DNA of 64,000 nt from Psilocybe azurescens (GCA_023853785.1 JAJIRX010000742.1:62001-126000), one strand, 5' to 3'; shown: positions 44,938-57,361, counted from the first letter of the stretch. The notes: generated from the sequence alone by a model not told the origin. Program-made: numbers and translations.

Positions 44938-47020
44938 AAGCATAATTTATTTACTCTTACTGAAGGACGTGACAGATTTTGACTCCAAGGTAGTTGATTG
45001 TAGTGGCATTCATAAAATACCTATTAAAAAAAATAACGATCGTTTTTGATTTTCTGGTGTAATATGATCGATTTTTAAGGAGACAAGGATCGACTAAATT
45101 GAATGTCGAGTAGCCCTACTGCTGTGCCTAGCTCTCTCATGGAAATCGTTTACTTCTGCTACTGAGAACTATAGCCTGGCTCTCCGCCTGAATCTTACCC
45201 CTAATACACGCCTCTTCGATCACGCATGCACCTCCAATCGTCACCTGAAATTCTCTTTATGGGTTTCTTAGTCGGAATGATCTTCCCAATAAGGCATGAT
45301 ATGCCGCGCGGGGATTTCGGTTGATGGATACTAAATGAAATTTAAGTCTTATACAAAAGGCCTGCATACAGGCCGGGTTTCTAGAACGTCTGGAGAGCTA
45401 CTTGTAGAGGGAACTTTGCAACCATATGGATGATTTCATTTATGCAGTTGCAGACAAGTTGATCACTACCGAACAGTGGTGTATTCGAAGAAGTACGATA
45501 TATGAGGGCCAGAGCCTGGCTGAATTATCCTGAAAACTGGATCTAGGTCCGTGGATTTGAATATAGCCTATAAGTCATTGAATATCAGAAAAAAGGAAGA
45601 CTGAGAGCTCTGGGCGCCAAGGGTGGGGTATCTATCAGATTACATGTAACATCTGGCATTGATACTTCACATGATAGCGATCTGGCCCCATTTTAAATTT
45701 CTGCCACAAATCACTTCAAATTAACAAAAGAAGCTTTCAATAAACATACATTGATCATGCTACCAACCTCCCGGGTGGTTACTCCGTGTCTTCGAGGCAC
45801 TCAGGTGCTGCGGAGTTTACTCAAAATTTGAGAACATGTTGAAATCTCGATTCTTCGGGTGGTGACCACGCAGAACAATCTTTCGAAAGACCCTGCAGGT
45901 CACTGATACTTGAAAAACGTAAATATGACATCCTCTCACTAACAATTACTTGAGGAACTTCCGATTTGGCATTGCTCAACTGCAGCACACTGCAGCATGG
46001 GTGAAATGGGTCAGGACCGTCAGGCAACTGCAGCCCCAGCGTGACCAATCAAAATATTTACTTGAAATCTAGTTGATCTCGCATATGTATTGGCGAAATA
46101 TTCCTACCATGCCTGCAACCAATTATGGTCCAAATAGTGTGTTCTCGATGTTAGATTTACACCGGGCCGGCACGGGCAAGTCATAAGCGCTCAGTGCATA
46201 CTCCGGCGCCTATACGCACACACATCAGTTTATTTACTCTTGCAGCTCGGTCTGCTCTTCATTTCTTTGTAATTTACAATTCTTACTTTTTCTTACAAAT
46301 CCAGTCCTCTCAGTTATATACTTAGTACGTTTTATCAGACATGTAGCTCATGTCTTTTACTCTTGACTTCATATGTTCATTATACGTTCTTTACTTCACA
46401 CTCGGGCAATGTAGACCATCGCTTTCAGACCGGAAAAATAAATGAAAATTTATTTGTTATGAATTTGTGTAAATTGAGCGCTGATATGAATACATATTTG
46501 AGCTCCGGGACAACCTCTGTCGAACAGTGCAAGCTTTGAGTCTTCCTTTTAGGGTGCCCAACACTATCCCTGCCTCAGGTTCCGAGTTTTTGGAGGGTTA
46601 TAAAACTCCAATTCATACCCAAACCCTCCAAGCCCTTATCTTTCAACCCGGGGGTTTCTCTCACCCAAGACAATCACTAAAGATAACGAGGTACATTCTA
46701 TTTTCTGCCTTTTCATTGACCAAGTTTTTATTGACTTGGGAATTATGAGTCCAATTGGGGCCCAGTATCTGTAACCATAGCTCTGTTAAAATATCATTCT
46801 TGGCATTCTCATAGAGACAGCTCTTATGACCACCTATTCCATATTTTTAATATTTTTATGCTTAATGTGAGGGTCAAAATATTGTGACAAATCTGCCAAA
46901 AGTGAAAAATCTGCCCCTGACATCGTAAAATGGTTCCTTTTTCTCCAATTAGTCTGTATTGTGCATGGAAAATTATTCAGTATCTGGATTTATTATTTTT
47001 TGAAGCCAAAAATTGTGAGC
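44938..47020. repeat. Non-coding part of array unit A
   Basis: The downstream region of hydrophobin 1 matches 55203-57069 of unit B at high similarity with scattered indels. One stretch (about 45800-45950) is absent from unit B but resembles 58840-58900. No intact gene is seen. Confidence 0.6.
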
Positions 47021-47023
47021 AAG

Positions 47024-47495
47024 GTGTTAGTTTTTGTGATTAAACACTTTGTTTCTAATGTTCTACACTTGATATTTGGACTTGTACAAATGGACACTTA
47101 GTTAGAATTCGCTCTTTTCGGTGTTTTTGCACACTGTTCTGTTAATAACTTTTTGTAGAGTAAAGTTATTCAAATTCTGATCACTGATCCGGAATCCCCT
47201 CGTTGAGACGGTTCCGGTGATATATAATTTATCACGTAATTATAGGTTTGGTGTTTTGATGCAATATTGTGGACACCTATAGTCACGCCTCGCCATTTTT
47301 AGACACTTAGCCATGTAAAAGACCAGTATTCCTACTATGTCTGAGGAAACAAAGACACTAGAACAAGATTTGGAGTCTACAGAAGCAATTTACTATTTTC
47401 ACTCATACTTGTCATTGTTGCGCATTTGAGATTTGACTCTATTGTTACTCATCAGTATAGCTACTGATTTGTGCATTATTGTCTATTTCTAACAC
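47024..47495. mobile_element. 472-bp insertion with short terminal inverted repeats
   Basis: The unit B counterpart (57075-57082) reads GTGAGCAAGGATGG with no insertion. Here GTGAGCAAG is followed by GTGTTAG, 458 bases, CTAACAC, then AAGGATGG. So a 472-bp element with perfect 7-bp end repeats sits between duplicated AAG (47021-47023 and 47496-47498). It has no coding capacity, fitting a non-autonomous DNA transposon. The duplication can also be read as CAAG (4 bp), so the superfamily is not settled. Confidence 0.85.
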
Positions 47496-47786
47496 AAGGA
47501 TGGTTCAAATCAACCCCACAAAAAGGACTTGTTATGCTGTGCAAAGCAACGGCCATCAAGCCAAGTGGTATGTAGCAGAACACATATAATTGTATTCAAA
47601 TTGGTAAAATTTGAATCGGAAACATTGAAGCATACAGATGTGCAGTTGGGCACAATACAGCAACTTCTCATGTCCAAGGAGGTAAATTGTCAACCAGTTT
47701 GAACACCATTTTGCTTTAGGGATATGTCCTGTACAGATGACCTCCTGACTTGCGTCATTCGGTGAGTAAATTAAACACACAGAATT

Positions 47787-48416
47787 GTAAGGGAGGCTAC
47801 CGGCGTCGCGGACGGGAAGAGATACCGGAATCCATGCAACAAAATCCCTATCAGGATCTTGTCATGTGAATTCCACAGATATTTCAATTCTGGAAAGATA
47901 ATAAACGGCGCGGCGACAACGAAATTACACACAACGGAGCCTGTACGAAAAAGACGCCACACTCGCCAAGACAATCCATATATGGTTAAGATTGCGCCGC
48001 AGAGCTTGGCCTTAGTCCCCTTATTCCTTGCAGTGTAGTTTTAACTTTTCCTTCAGTTCATTGGACACGCATTCCCTGGGCTTTGGCTTAGGGAACACAT
48101 GGTCTCTTAGTTTATTTCATTTATATTTTTGTACCTTAGAAATCCTACGTACTATAAAGTGCAGGTAGATTAGGACTGGTAGGGGCAATTGGATACCCAC
48201 TCCCTCCATCTCACATCGTCCTCACACGTTCTAAATTTGTTTCTCTCCCTCTGTGAACATCATTCCATATTGTTTCCTGTCCCTTTTTCCCTAAAAATCT
48301 TAACATATTAAATATTAAACCTTCTCATTCCCAACTCCAACCTATAGCACAAAGTAGACGGAGTCTACTCCCCCCCTCACAAAACGGATCCGAACTCAAA
48401 CAAATAAGGATCTTTT
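47787..48416. mobile_element. About 630-bp insertion, class unknown
   Basis: Unit B at 57360 reads CACAGAATTCCAAAG directly. Here CACAGAATT (47778-47786) is followed by about 630 unrelated bases and then CAGAATTCCAAAG (48417 on). A 7-bp CAGAATT duplication is therefore apparent. No terminal inverted repeat was found, and only a 67-codon minus-strand frame is open. It may be a retroelement fragment or a MITE with diverged ends. Confidence 0.65.
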
Positions 48417-49735
48417 CAGAATTCCAAAGAAGAGGAAGCAACATGAGAGCTAGGCTATTGTAGATATAGAGCTATTTGTGCTAGGGCTTTCAGATTTGAC
48501 TAGTTTCTAATTGTTCATTCCATTAATATCACCGCTACAGTAAATACACCTACTCAAACGGTGAATTGGTCCACTACATTGCGTAAATGATGCAAGTACT
48601 TACACACTCGTACAATCAGCGTCGGTGCTGCAAGTGCATGCAAGCATGCAACCTTGACACGCACATTCCCTGATGCCCGTACGAATGTCGCTCAGTAAAC
48701 CTTTGAGGAGGGATTTCTCTTCGGAGAATATTTCATAGCCTATTAATACTCTTGTCAAAGTTAAATGACTCTAGTTGGGCGGAATCTAAGAGAAAGAACA
48801 TATTTTCCAAGATTTATGAAGTGGTGGACCGGCCGGAGAACAGCGCATCCAGTAAGAATCTGAGCAGGAGGCCATTGCCTTTCCCCAGTTCAGGAGTAAC
48901 CTCAATTATCAATTTGACTCTCGGAGACTTCAGCGTCCGTGCACGTTTATTAAGTGTCAAGCATCAGCGCTCGTAAATGAAACTCAGGAATATATATATA
49001 TACCTCAGTACACTGACTCACAAAGTTTCCCTGCTGCTCTCGGTACTTCCTTCAACAGAGAGGTGTTCCCTTCAGAATTCAACTGACTTCTCGTAGAACG
49101 CTCTCTGCAAATCTTCCCTTTGCTCCCACCTACTTCTTACCTCTCCTCCGGTGCTTAGTACGCTCGCTTGACGAGAGGTTTAATTAGCCCAAGCGCTTAA
49201 GTCTTCGGAGACTTATTCCGAGCTTCGTTCTCCGTCGAGTCGTGAGACTCGTCCTTGGAATATCTTTAATTGAGATATCTAGTGACCAATATCACTGAGT
49301 CGGATTAGTCGCCGAAACCCTACAAGAAATTCGTGTCCTACAAATAACTTTATCAAGTGGTATTTTTGCACGAATACTAATTCTTGTCTAAGTTCACGAC
49401 CGGCAGTGGCCGTCCATAATCACCGTTGGGCATTGTGCTGATGGGTTGCCTAATTCGTCCCAAACACCGATTGGGTCCGCTGACATTGCCGACATCGAGC
49501 GCAATTTCTGCAGATTTCTGGCCATTTCCACTTCATTTCTCGAACGTCCACAAACGGGTCAACATATCTTGTATAGCGCCAACTCATGTGAATGAGGGGT
49601 CTACCTACTGTCGACTTTGCTTTGCTTCCTTGAACCGTTCTCTCTGCTACATTTACGACTACTAAACGCTCGAGAATCGACATCGACTTGACACCATTCC
49701 ATTGTCTTAATACCTCTCTTTCCTTACTCACCATG
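48417..49735. repeat. Shared upstream block R, array unit A/B
   Basis: The block recurs at 57362-58575 and, in part, at 60955-61800. It precedes the start of the Hsp78 copies at 49737 and 61808 and should contain the old Hsp78 promoter. It includes a microsatellite-like TATATATATATA at about 48991 and a cluster of hairpins at 49198-49278. A 74-codon frame at 48752 is not preserved in the other copies, so I do not call it a gene. Confidence 0.75.
49198..49278. other. Three adjacent hairpins in block R
   Basis: Stem 1 (49198-49215) is TAAGTCT-TCGG-AGACTTA. Stem 2 (49236-49251) is CGAGTC-GTGA-GACTCG. Stem 3 (49260-49278) is ATATCT-TTAATTG-AGATAT. Stems 1 and 3 are kept in unit B (about 58131-58206), where stem 2 has one mismatch. 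Unit C has lost the whole segment. Confidence 0.7.
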
Positions 49736-49736
49736 T

Positions 49737-51465
49737 CTCGCTGTATTATCGCCAGCCAACACCCTTTCTAGATATCGCCCCGAACAGGCAATAATCTCAA
49801 ACGCTAAACGCTTCTCCAGTTCTCTCTCACTCTCAAGTATTCAATCATTGTCATCATCAAAAGCTCTCTATGAACGAACCCGAACCCTACCTGGACCTCT
49901 CTTACTAGTCCCCTCAGCCTGCGTACCCGTACTGCTTAGTGGGCTTTGCATAACAAGTGCGTTCTTTCTATCGACCTTTCGACTGTCATGACAGGTTTAG
50001 GCATCAGGGTCCAGTTCGAAGAGAAATTCAAAGCGCTCCTCCAGCGACATCGAGGGAGGGAGGGCGGGAAGGTTATCTGTTTCATTGATGAAGTCCGTGC
50101 TTACACTTCTTCCTTTCTCCTTGTTTTTTTGTATGTGACTAGTGCTGATGTCGAGTTGTGTTGTGCCATACAGATACACTTTTCAACTTAGGCAAAGCGG
50201 AAGGATCTGTTGACACTGGACAGATGATCAAACCGGGCGCTTGCTAGGAGTTTGCAGCTAGTCGGTGCTATGACGCTGTATGCTTTCTTTCAAAGGCGAC
50301 GGGCATCCCAGTGCAGAATCTGTTAAAGGAGAACGGGATAAGCTCGTGCAGGTGAGAATCCTATTCATTACTTCTTTTCCTTTCATCTTTTCGTTTTTTC
50401 TTTTCTTTTCTTGTCGCGTGACTCACATATTGCATAGATTAAAAGATGGAAAAAAGCGCTTTGTGGGCATATCTTTGGGCAGGACCACGTCGTCGAGTCA
50501 ATCAGCGATGCCATCCGGATCTCGCATGCGGGACTGCAAGCTCCCAATTGCCCTGTCGCGTCCTGCTTGTTCTTGGGTCCTACTGGTGTAGGAAAGGTGC
50601 GTTATTTTTTTTTTCGGAGCCTTCGTCTTCGCTGCTATTGCTGATTGAAATATCAATCAACTGTCTAGATGGAGCTGTGTAAAGCTCTTGCGGAGTTCTT
50701 ATTCAACGATGAGCAAAGAAGGCTGATCACGACCAACATGTCTGAGGCGAGTTCTCTTCTCTAGGCGGTTATTTTGGAAGGCTTACGAGTCCCATGTCTG
50801 CTCATTTAGTATCATGACCGCCATACTATTTCACATCTGATCGGTGCAGCCCCCGGATATGTTGGATTTGAAGAAGGAGGGCAGTTGACGGAGGCTGTTT
50901 GTCAGAAACCGTATGAAATGGTTCCTTCTTTCTTTTGGCGCAGAATGCGATTTGTCTGGACTCTGACATATCACTATAACACTTTAGATGTCATATTACT
51001 CGACGAACTCGAGAAAGCGCCCCAAGGTTGTTTGATTTGTGATACATATACGCAATGTTTGTGATTGCTCTGTGGCTGACACCAACACCTTTTTTGATAG
51101 GATGTCTCAATGATCTTACTGAAAATCTTGGACGAAGGGACTATAACAGACAGTCAAGGTCGCAAAGTCAATTTCAAGGTACCGTTTTCCTTCCTTTTCA
51201 CTCACGTCCACCATCGTTTAAATCTCTCTTCACTCCCAGAACACCATCGTCTGTCTAACCAGTGACCTCGGCTCCGACATCCACGCCCCACTCATCCGCA
51301 TGCGACCCCCGAAACAGGCATAATCAACGCCGTCGCCAACTCAGGAGTACGTCCCATCTCGCGAGTGTCGCTTCGACAATGTCGCTGGAGCAGCTCAAGC
51401 ACAGGCGGATCAATCTCAATGTCAACGACACGATTGGCTGGCCAAGCACATGTACACCTGCAGAG
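49737..51465 (+). pseudogene. Hsp78/ClpB-type pseudogene, array copy B
   Basis: It starts at the old ATG (MSR...), but has a stop after about 12 codons. Remains of the mitochondrial presequence follow to about 49940, then a jump to the first AAA domain, with EEKFKALLQRH and the Walker B VICFIDEV. LGKAEGSVDTGQMIKPGA, KATGIPVQNLLKE and the second AAA domain follow: [45 protein letters not shown]. Introns are still recognisable. It ends RRINLNVNDTIGWPSTC at the junction with the WrbA fragment. It has several frame breaks, and the front of AAA1 and the middle coil are deleted. Confidence 0.9.
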
Positions 51466-51925
51466 ATTTTGACAAAGATGTCCGCCCCACCACAGTCTAA
51501 CCTCTCAATCGCAACGCCGCAAACGTTGACCGAGTACGATGCATTTCTTTTGGGATTCATACCGGTATGGTAACATGCCCGTTCAGTCGAAGGTATTGAC
51601 CACCCAAATCGCTGAGTGTATACGCATATTCTCACCTTTTCAATGCGTGTAGATATTCTGAGATGCTACTGGAAAATTATGGGCTTAAGGGGGCCTCACA
51701 GGAAAGTATGCAGGCTTGTTCGCAGGAACATCTGCCCCTGTAGGGGGACAGGAGACTACTGTGACCACTTTCTTGTCGACTCGGGTACACCACGGCATGA
51801 TCTTTGGTTCACTGGGATATGGAACTGGATTTGGAACTTGGTCTCCCTAGCCGGGGTTCACGGAGGTATGTCCCATAATCTGAACAGAAAGAATAGCGCA
51901 CCCAAGTCGCAAAACAACATCAAGT
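51466..51925 (+). pseudogene. WrbA-type fragment, array copy B
   Basis: This has the same extent and same junction as copy A: ACCTGCAG then EILTKMSAPPQSNLSIATPQ and TLTEYDAFLLG. A base deletion follows before the PVWYGNMP-equivalent. The later exon equals copy A (KLWA..., [24 protein letters not shown]) with changes. The N-terminal third is missing. Not functional. Confidence 0.85.
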
Positions 51926-52269
51926 CGTAAATCACGTACTGAAGCGTACTTCTGAAAATGGATTGAAGAGCCTTGCAATTTTGTCAATTTCTTTACAAAT
52001 AGCGACAATTAAACTACAGAAAATCTATGATGGTTGAGAAGCTTTACTATATTTCTTTGATGTACTAACAACGACTGACGCCATACCATTTAATGCGCCC
52101 TTTAGGACGATCGTAGAAACCGGATTCGCCACAGAGGATGCGCAGGCAGAGCATAATGGCTCAATATCCTTCTCCAGAAATTATCGAGTTTTTCATTAGA
52201 GTCACACCAGACGACCTATGCAATTCTTCAATTAAAATAGCTCAACTAATAAATTGGATGAGAATTACT

Positions 52270-53154
52270 CATGCTCCTATCCTTTCTGCTCCAACCAAAA
52301 ATATCTCAAGCTTCGAAGGAACGAACACCTCCAGACGCTTTGACTTGCACATTGACTTTATATCTTGCCGTCTTGCACACGAGATGCACATCCTCTTTAG
52401 TCGCTCCACCTCCCGATACAAATCCGGTGGAGGTTTTGAAAAATGCGGGCGCTGCCTCTGCAGCAAGAACACAGGCTGCTATCTTGAACTCTGGACTTGG
52501 AATCAACCCAGTCTCTATGATGACCTTTACAGGTACAGGAGACGACGCCCGATATGATGGTTTTCAGATGATTGTATATCTCGCCGGTATTGGGGCACAT
52601 CGGAGGGGAGCAGTCCAACAGGGATGACAGTGTCTATTTCGACCGCGCCGTCTTTAATGACTTCTTGTGCTTCACTGTAGTGATCCCTGGAAGCGGGATA
52701 GATTGACGGATTGACTAGGCTTTGGCCTCTGCTGATCCAGCACCCAGAGGAAATCCGACCATGCAACATGTGATTGTTTGCGAGTTTGATTCAGCCAGCC
52801 GTTCTGTCACCCTTTTGACATACAGTCCATTCACGCAGCAAGACTTGATGTGAAGAGAAGAAGATAGAGGTGTCGTCATCAGTGCATCGTCATCGGCTGG
52901 ACAGCAACCGTGAGAATTGTACGCACTTTGAAGCCGTACCGGATCGCCCTCGTCGCGAGAGGGTATCAATCTGTGAAGGCGTTGCGTCTTGTTTAAGCAA
53001 TGTGTGATCGATAGTCAGAGGAAAATGTGGGTGATTGGGGCGCCGTCAAGGATGACAATGGCGTTGATTCTTCGGTGAAAGGATCCTGAGCAAGGACTTC
53101 AGCTACTTTAACTTGAATAAAACTGGACCACTCTTGCTCTGTATGTTCGGCCAT
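52270..53154 (-). pseudogene. Deoxyribose-phosphate aldolase pseudogene, array copy B
   Basis: The most complete DeoC remnant. Reading down the minus strand from the ATG at 53154 gives MAEHTEQEWSSFIQVK, then in another frame [93 protein letters not shown], and [14 protein letters not shown]. These cover almost the whole TIM barrel, including the active-site Asp in EIDTVI and the Schiff-base Lys in KTST. Frame changes not explained by introns break the protein, and it is truncated right after the GAERIGA motif, as in copy A. Confidence 0.85.
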
Positions 53155-53159
53155 GGCAT

Positions 53160-53925
53160 GGGATCAGGCAGAAGATGGTAATTGGATGGAGAAAGGGACT
53201 GGGAGTAGGTTGTGAACTTGGTAAGAAAGTCCAATCGGAGAGAATTCACCCGATATCGACAGAGTGGCGGACCGTAGTCGCCATCGATTGTTGTTGCCTA
53301 TTTCGTTTAGAACACCGATTGGGTCCGGGACATGAAGTTGACATGAACCAATGAAACTCTTGAGGATTTCTAGCCAATTACAGTTTAATTTTTGAACATC
53401 CATGATCAGTTAAGCTTATCTTTCATCGTCAGAAGGTGGAGTCGCTGAAGGAATATGTATGTCAAATCTATCATTGCATGCATTCGAGGACATCTAATGA
53501 CTGATTTGTCCTGAGGTTCTCGAATGTAGAGCCCAAGTAGAGCGTGAACCAAGCATGAACCGTAGGTGGATGATATATTCGACCCTGCGAGTATCTCCTC
53601 CGAAGCTGATACGTTGAACGCTAATGTCGGAGGCATGAATCCCCGCCTATTTTCAGTATTACTATTCAACACTCCTGAAAACACTGACGTAGGAGGTCTA
53701 TCTTTAGATTCTATTGAAAAGACGTCACTGGCGGTGCAGACATTGTACATACCGCCCATGAGAACGGCAGTGTTGCTGTGTAATTTTATTGTGCAGATTG
53801 TTTTCAGAACAATTCATCTCTGCTATGCCTCCAGCAGTTAACAAATTTATCGAAGACTAATACCCTACCGGGGCCGTTCCATTAGCGGAAAGCTCCAGAC
53901 CGACACATGGTTGATTTACCGTTTA
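53160..53925. other. Unit B-specific region, no gene called
   Basis: Absent from unit A. At about 53298-53345 it contains a short match to block R (around CACCGATTGGGTCCG), showing internal shuffling. A minus-strand frame at 53406-53759 (117 codons) has no recognisable motif. Confidence 0.45.
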
Positions 53926-54165
53926 AGATGACTTTGGATTCCAAATTCGGTACCGATCGGTAACTAATAATAGACATGAGCCAAAGCGAAAACGGCCTTG
54001 CTCCTCTCAGGTTGTACTCGGCCATGCTGCTGAAAATAACAGCGGGTGTGAAAGATCTCCATGCGACATATCTCACGTATAAATGATCCATCTATATGTC
54101 CATTGACAGAACCTCGTACATATTGTTGCCGAATGAATTGCTGATGCTGGAATGGGACCCATCCG

Positions 54166-54552
54166 ATGTTTCCACTCCACAATTTTGACAACATGGTTCG
54201 GTACGCTATGTATAACCAGACACCTCCTGCACAGCGCGGAACCCATATTCGTATAAATGAAATCGTCATCCGAAGAACCAAAATAACGGGGCATCACATT
54301 ATTAAATCTACTACATATTTTTCCAACCCGGTAAATGTTAGCGATGTTGAGTTAATTGACTACACACCGTTGGAGGCATCCAAGACAGCTGCATATAGAG
54401 TAAGTCTGTATAGACACAACGGCATGGACACAGTCACAATGAAAGATTTCTACAATATATTGTTACGCTTGGAGGTGAAGGGAAAAAAGTGGACGATTGA
54501 TAATTATAGAAACGGAAAAAGCGTACCTCCAGGCGTTGTCAAAAATGTTTGA
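54166..54552 (+). CDS. Open frame of 128 codons, unit B, unknown
   Basis: It starts MFPLHNFDNMVRYAMYNQTP and contains IVIRRTKITGHHIIKST, DVELIDYTPLEASKTAAYRV and KDFYNILLRLEVKGKKW. The composition is protein-like, but no family is recognised. The equivalent in unit A is broken. It lies just upstream of the hydrophobin promoter on the same strand. It may be a fragment of a larger gene carried in the array. Confidence 0.35.
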   Translation: MFPLHNFDNMVRYAMYNQTPPAQRGTHIRINEIVIRRTKITGHHIIKSTTYFSNPVNVSDVELIDYTPLEASKTAAYRVSLYRHNGMDTVTMKDFYNILLRLEVKGKKWTIDNYRNGKSVPPGVVKNV

Positions 54553-54753
54553 CAAGCGTGTCTCTAAATATATCATTTTATTCAATCCTTCTCAGAGAAA
54601 CTGATGTTGCTATATTTAACATCTGTTTGCATTCGATTGTAAGAGGCCATTTGGCTATAAAAGATGGATGTATCTGAGGCTACATCCCTCAGTCCAGTGG
54701 TCACCAAAAACCTCTCTACTACTTTCCCAATTACTCAAAGCAGCTCACTCACA

Positions 54754-55202
54754 ATGTTCGCTCGTGCTTCCGCCCGTCTTTACCCTGGCTTTGCCCATCC
54801 TTGCTGCTGCCAGTGCCGTTCCCTCGCAACGATGGCCCCTCGAACCAGTGCAACACTGGCTCTTTGCAGTGCTGCAACTCTACTCAGAGCGTTAGTCAAT
54901 ATACCATAGAGCTTCTATATGAATGAGACTTATGTGATCTAACTGCAGGCAACCTCGAGCTCTATTGCTTGCCTCCTTAGTCTTTTAGGTGTAGTCGCCG
55001 GCAGTGTCACCGGGCTTGTCGGCGGTAAGTGTTTATCTCGAAATGAGATACTATTTGATCGTTGACAAATGTATTCATCTTTAGTCACCTGCTCCCCCAT
55101 CTCTGTCATTGGTGTTGGTGTTGTATTGTATAAATTTGACCAAATCATCCATAGAACGGTCTCATTGCCCTCGGATGCACTCCCGTCAATCTCAACTTGT
55201 GA
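54754..55202 (+). pseudogene. Hydrophobin 2, dead
   Basis: It aligns with hydrophobin 1 from the TATA box on. Two single-base insertions in C runs (about 54775, GCCCGTC, and about 54821, TTCCCTCG) throw the signal peptide and first cysteines out of frame. The exon with VTCSPISVIGVG is then joined straight to intron sequence, deleting the part with cysteines 5, 6 and 7. The last exon (GCTPVNLNL-like, stop at 55202) is still present. The duplicated intron of hydrophobin 1 is absent. Confidence 0.9.
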
Positions 55203-57361
55203 AAGCGTAATTGCAGTTTTCTCTTACTGAAGAACGTGACGGATTCTGACTCGAAGGTAGTTGATTGGAGTGGCACTCATAATTTGTAATAAATACCTAT
55301 AAAAAATGAACGATGGCTTTTGATTTTCTGGTGTAATATGATTGATTTTTAAGGGGACAAGGATCGACTCAATTGAATCTTGAGTAGCTCTACTGCCGTG
55401 TCTAGTTGTCTCGCGTAAATCGTTTATCATTCTTCTGTTACTGAGAACTATAAGCCTGGCCCTGCGCCTGAGTCTTACCCCTAGGACACGCGTCTTCGAT
55501 CACACATGCGCCTCTGATCGTCACCTGAAATTCTCTTTACGGTTTTCTTAGTCAGGAAGATCTTCCCAATGAGGCTTGAAGCTTGACATGCCGCTTGGGG
55601 ACTTCGATTGATGGGTTACTAAATCAAATACAGACCAAAGCTTGTAGAGCGGCTGGAAAGCGACTTGTAGAGGGAACTTTGACCGCAACCATATGAATAA
55701 TTTTATTTATACAGTTGCCGATACGTTGATCACTACCGAGAACTGGTGTATTCGAAGAAGTCACGACATGAGGGCCAGAGCCTGGCTGGATTATCCTGAA
55801 ATTTAGATCTAGGTCCGTAGATTTAAATATAGCATATTAGTCATTGAAGAACAGAAAAAAAAGACTTGGATTCTGGGCGTCAAGAGTGGGGTATCTATCA
55901 GATTACATGTAACTATCTGACATTGATACTTCACACGATAGAGATCTGGCCCCATCTTGATTTTCTGCGACAAAATCACTTCAAAGGAACAAAAGAAGCT
56001 TCCAATAAACACATATTGGCCATGCGATCAACCTCCCGGTTGGCTACTCTGTGTATTCTAGGCAGTCATACCTGAGGAACTTCTGATTTGCGGTTGCTCA
56101 ACTACAGCACACTGCAGCATGGGTGGAGTGGAGTGGGTCAGGACCGTCAGACAACTGCAGCCTCAGAGTGACCAATCAAATTTTGTACTTAAATAAAATC
56201 TAGTTGATCTCACGTAAGTATCGGTGCACTATTCCTGGCATTTCTGCAACCAATTATGGTCCAAGTAGCGTGTTCTCGATGTTAGATTTACACCGGGCCA
56301 AACACGCATCCAGTCATGAGCGCTCAGTGCGCACTCCGGCGCCTATACGCACACACATCAGTTTATTTACTCTTGCAGCTCGGTCTGCTCTTCATTTCTT
56401 TGTAATTTACAATTATTACTTTCTTCTTACAAGTCCAGTTCCCTCAGTTATATGCTTAGTATGCTTTATCAGACATGTAGCTCATGTCTTTTACTCTATC
56501 TTATTCTTGGCTTCATATGTTCATTACACATTCCTTACTTCACACTCGGACAATGTCAACCATCGCATTCAGACCGGAAAAATCAATAAAAATTTATTTG
56601 TTGTGAGGGTGTGTAAATTTAGCGCTGTTATGAACACATATTCGAGCTCCAAGACAACCTCTGTTGAACAGTGCAAGCCTTGAGCCTTCCTTTTAGGGTG
56701 AAAAACCAACACTATCCCTGCCTCACCTGAGGCAATCACTAAAGATGATGAGGTACATTATATTTTCTGCCTTTTTGTTGACCAGGTTTTGATTGACTTG
56801 TGAATTATGAGTCCTATAGGAGCCCAGTGTTTGTAACTGCAGCTCTGTTAAATTTTTATTCTTGGCACTTTCATAGATACTGCTCTCATGCACACTATTC
56901 TGTATTTGTTATATATTTTCATGCTTAATGTGAGGGTTAAAATATCATGATAAATGTGCCAAAAGTGCAAAATCCGGCCCAACATTGTAAAATGGCTCCT
57001 TTTTCTCCAAATTGTTTGTATTTGCATAGAGGATTATTCAGTATCTGGATTATTATTTTTGAAGCCAAAAAGTGTGAGCAAGGATGGTTCAAATCAACCC
57101 CACAAAAAGGACTCATTATGCTGTGCAAAGCAACGGCCTTCAAGCCAAGTATGTAGCGGAACACAGTATAATTGTATTCAAATTGGTAAAATTTGAAATG
57201 GAAACATTGAAGCATACAGATGTGCAGTTGGTCACAATATAGCAACTTCTCGTGTCCAAGGAGGTAAATTGTCAACAAATTTGAACACCATTTTTCTTTA
57301 GGGATATGTCCTATACAGATGACCTCCTGACTTGCGTCATTCGGTGAGTAAATTAAACGCA
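55203..57361. repeat. Non-coding part of array unit B
   Basis: It matches 44938-47786 of unit A without the 47024 insertion and with other small indels. It shows the empty sites of both unit A insertions. No gene is supported. Confidence 0.65.

Noticed and set aside
48752..48976. 74-codon frame in block R
   Set aside because: The frame is not preserved in the copies at 57690 and 61050.
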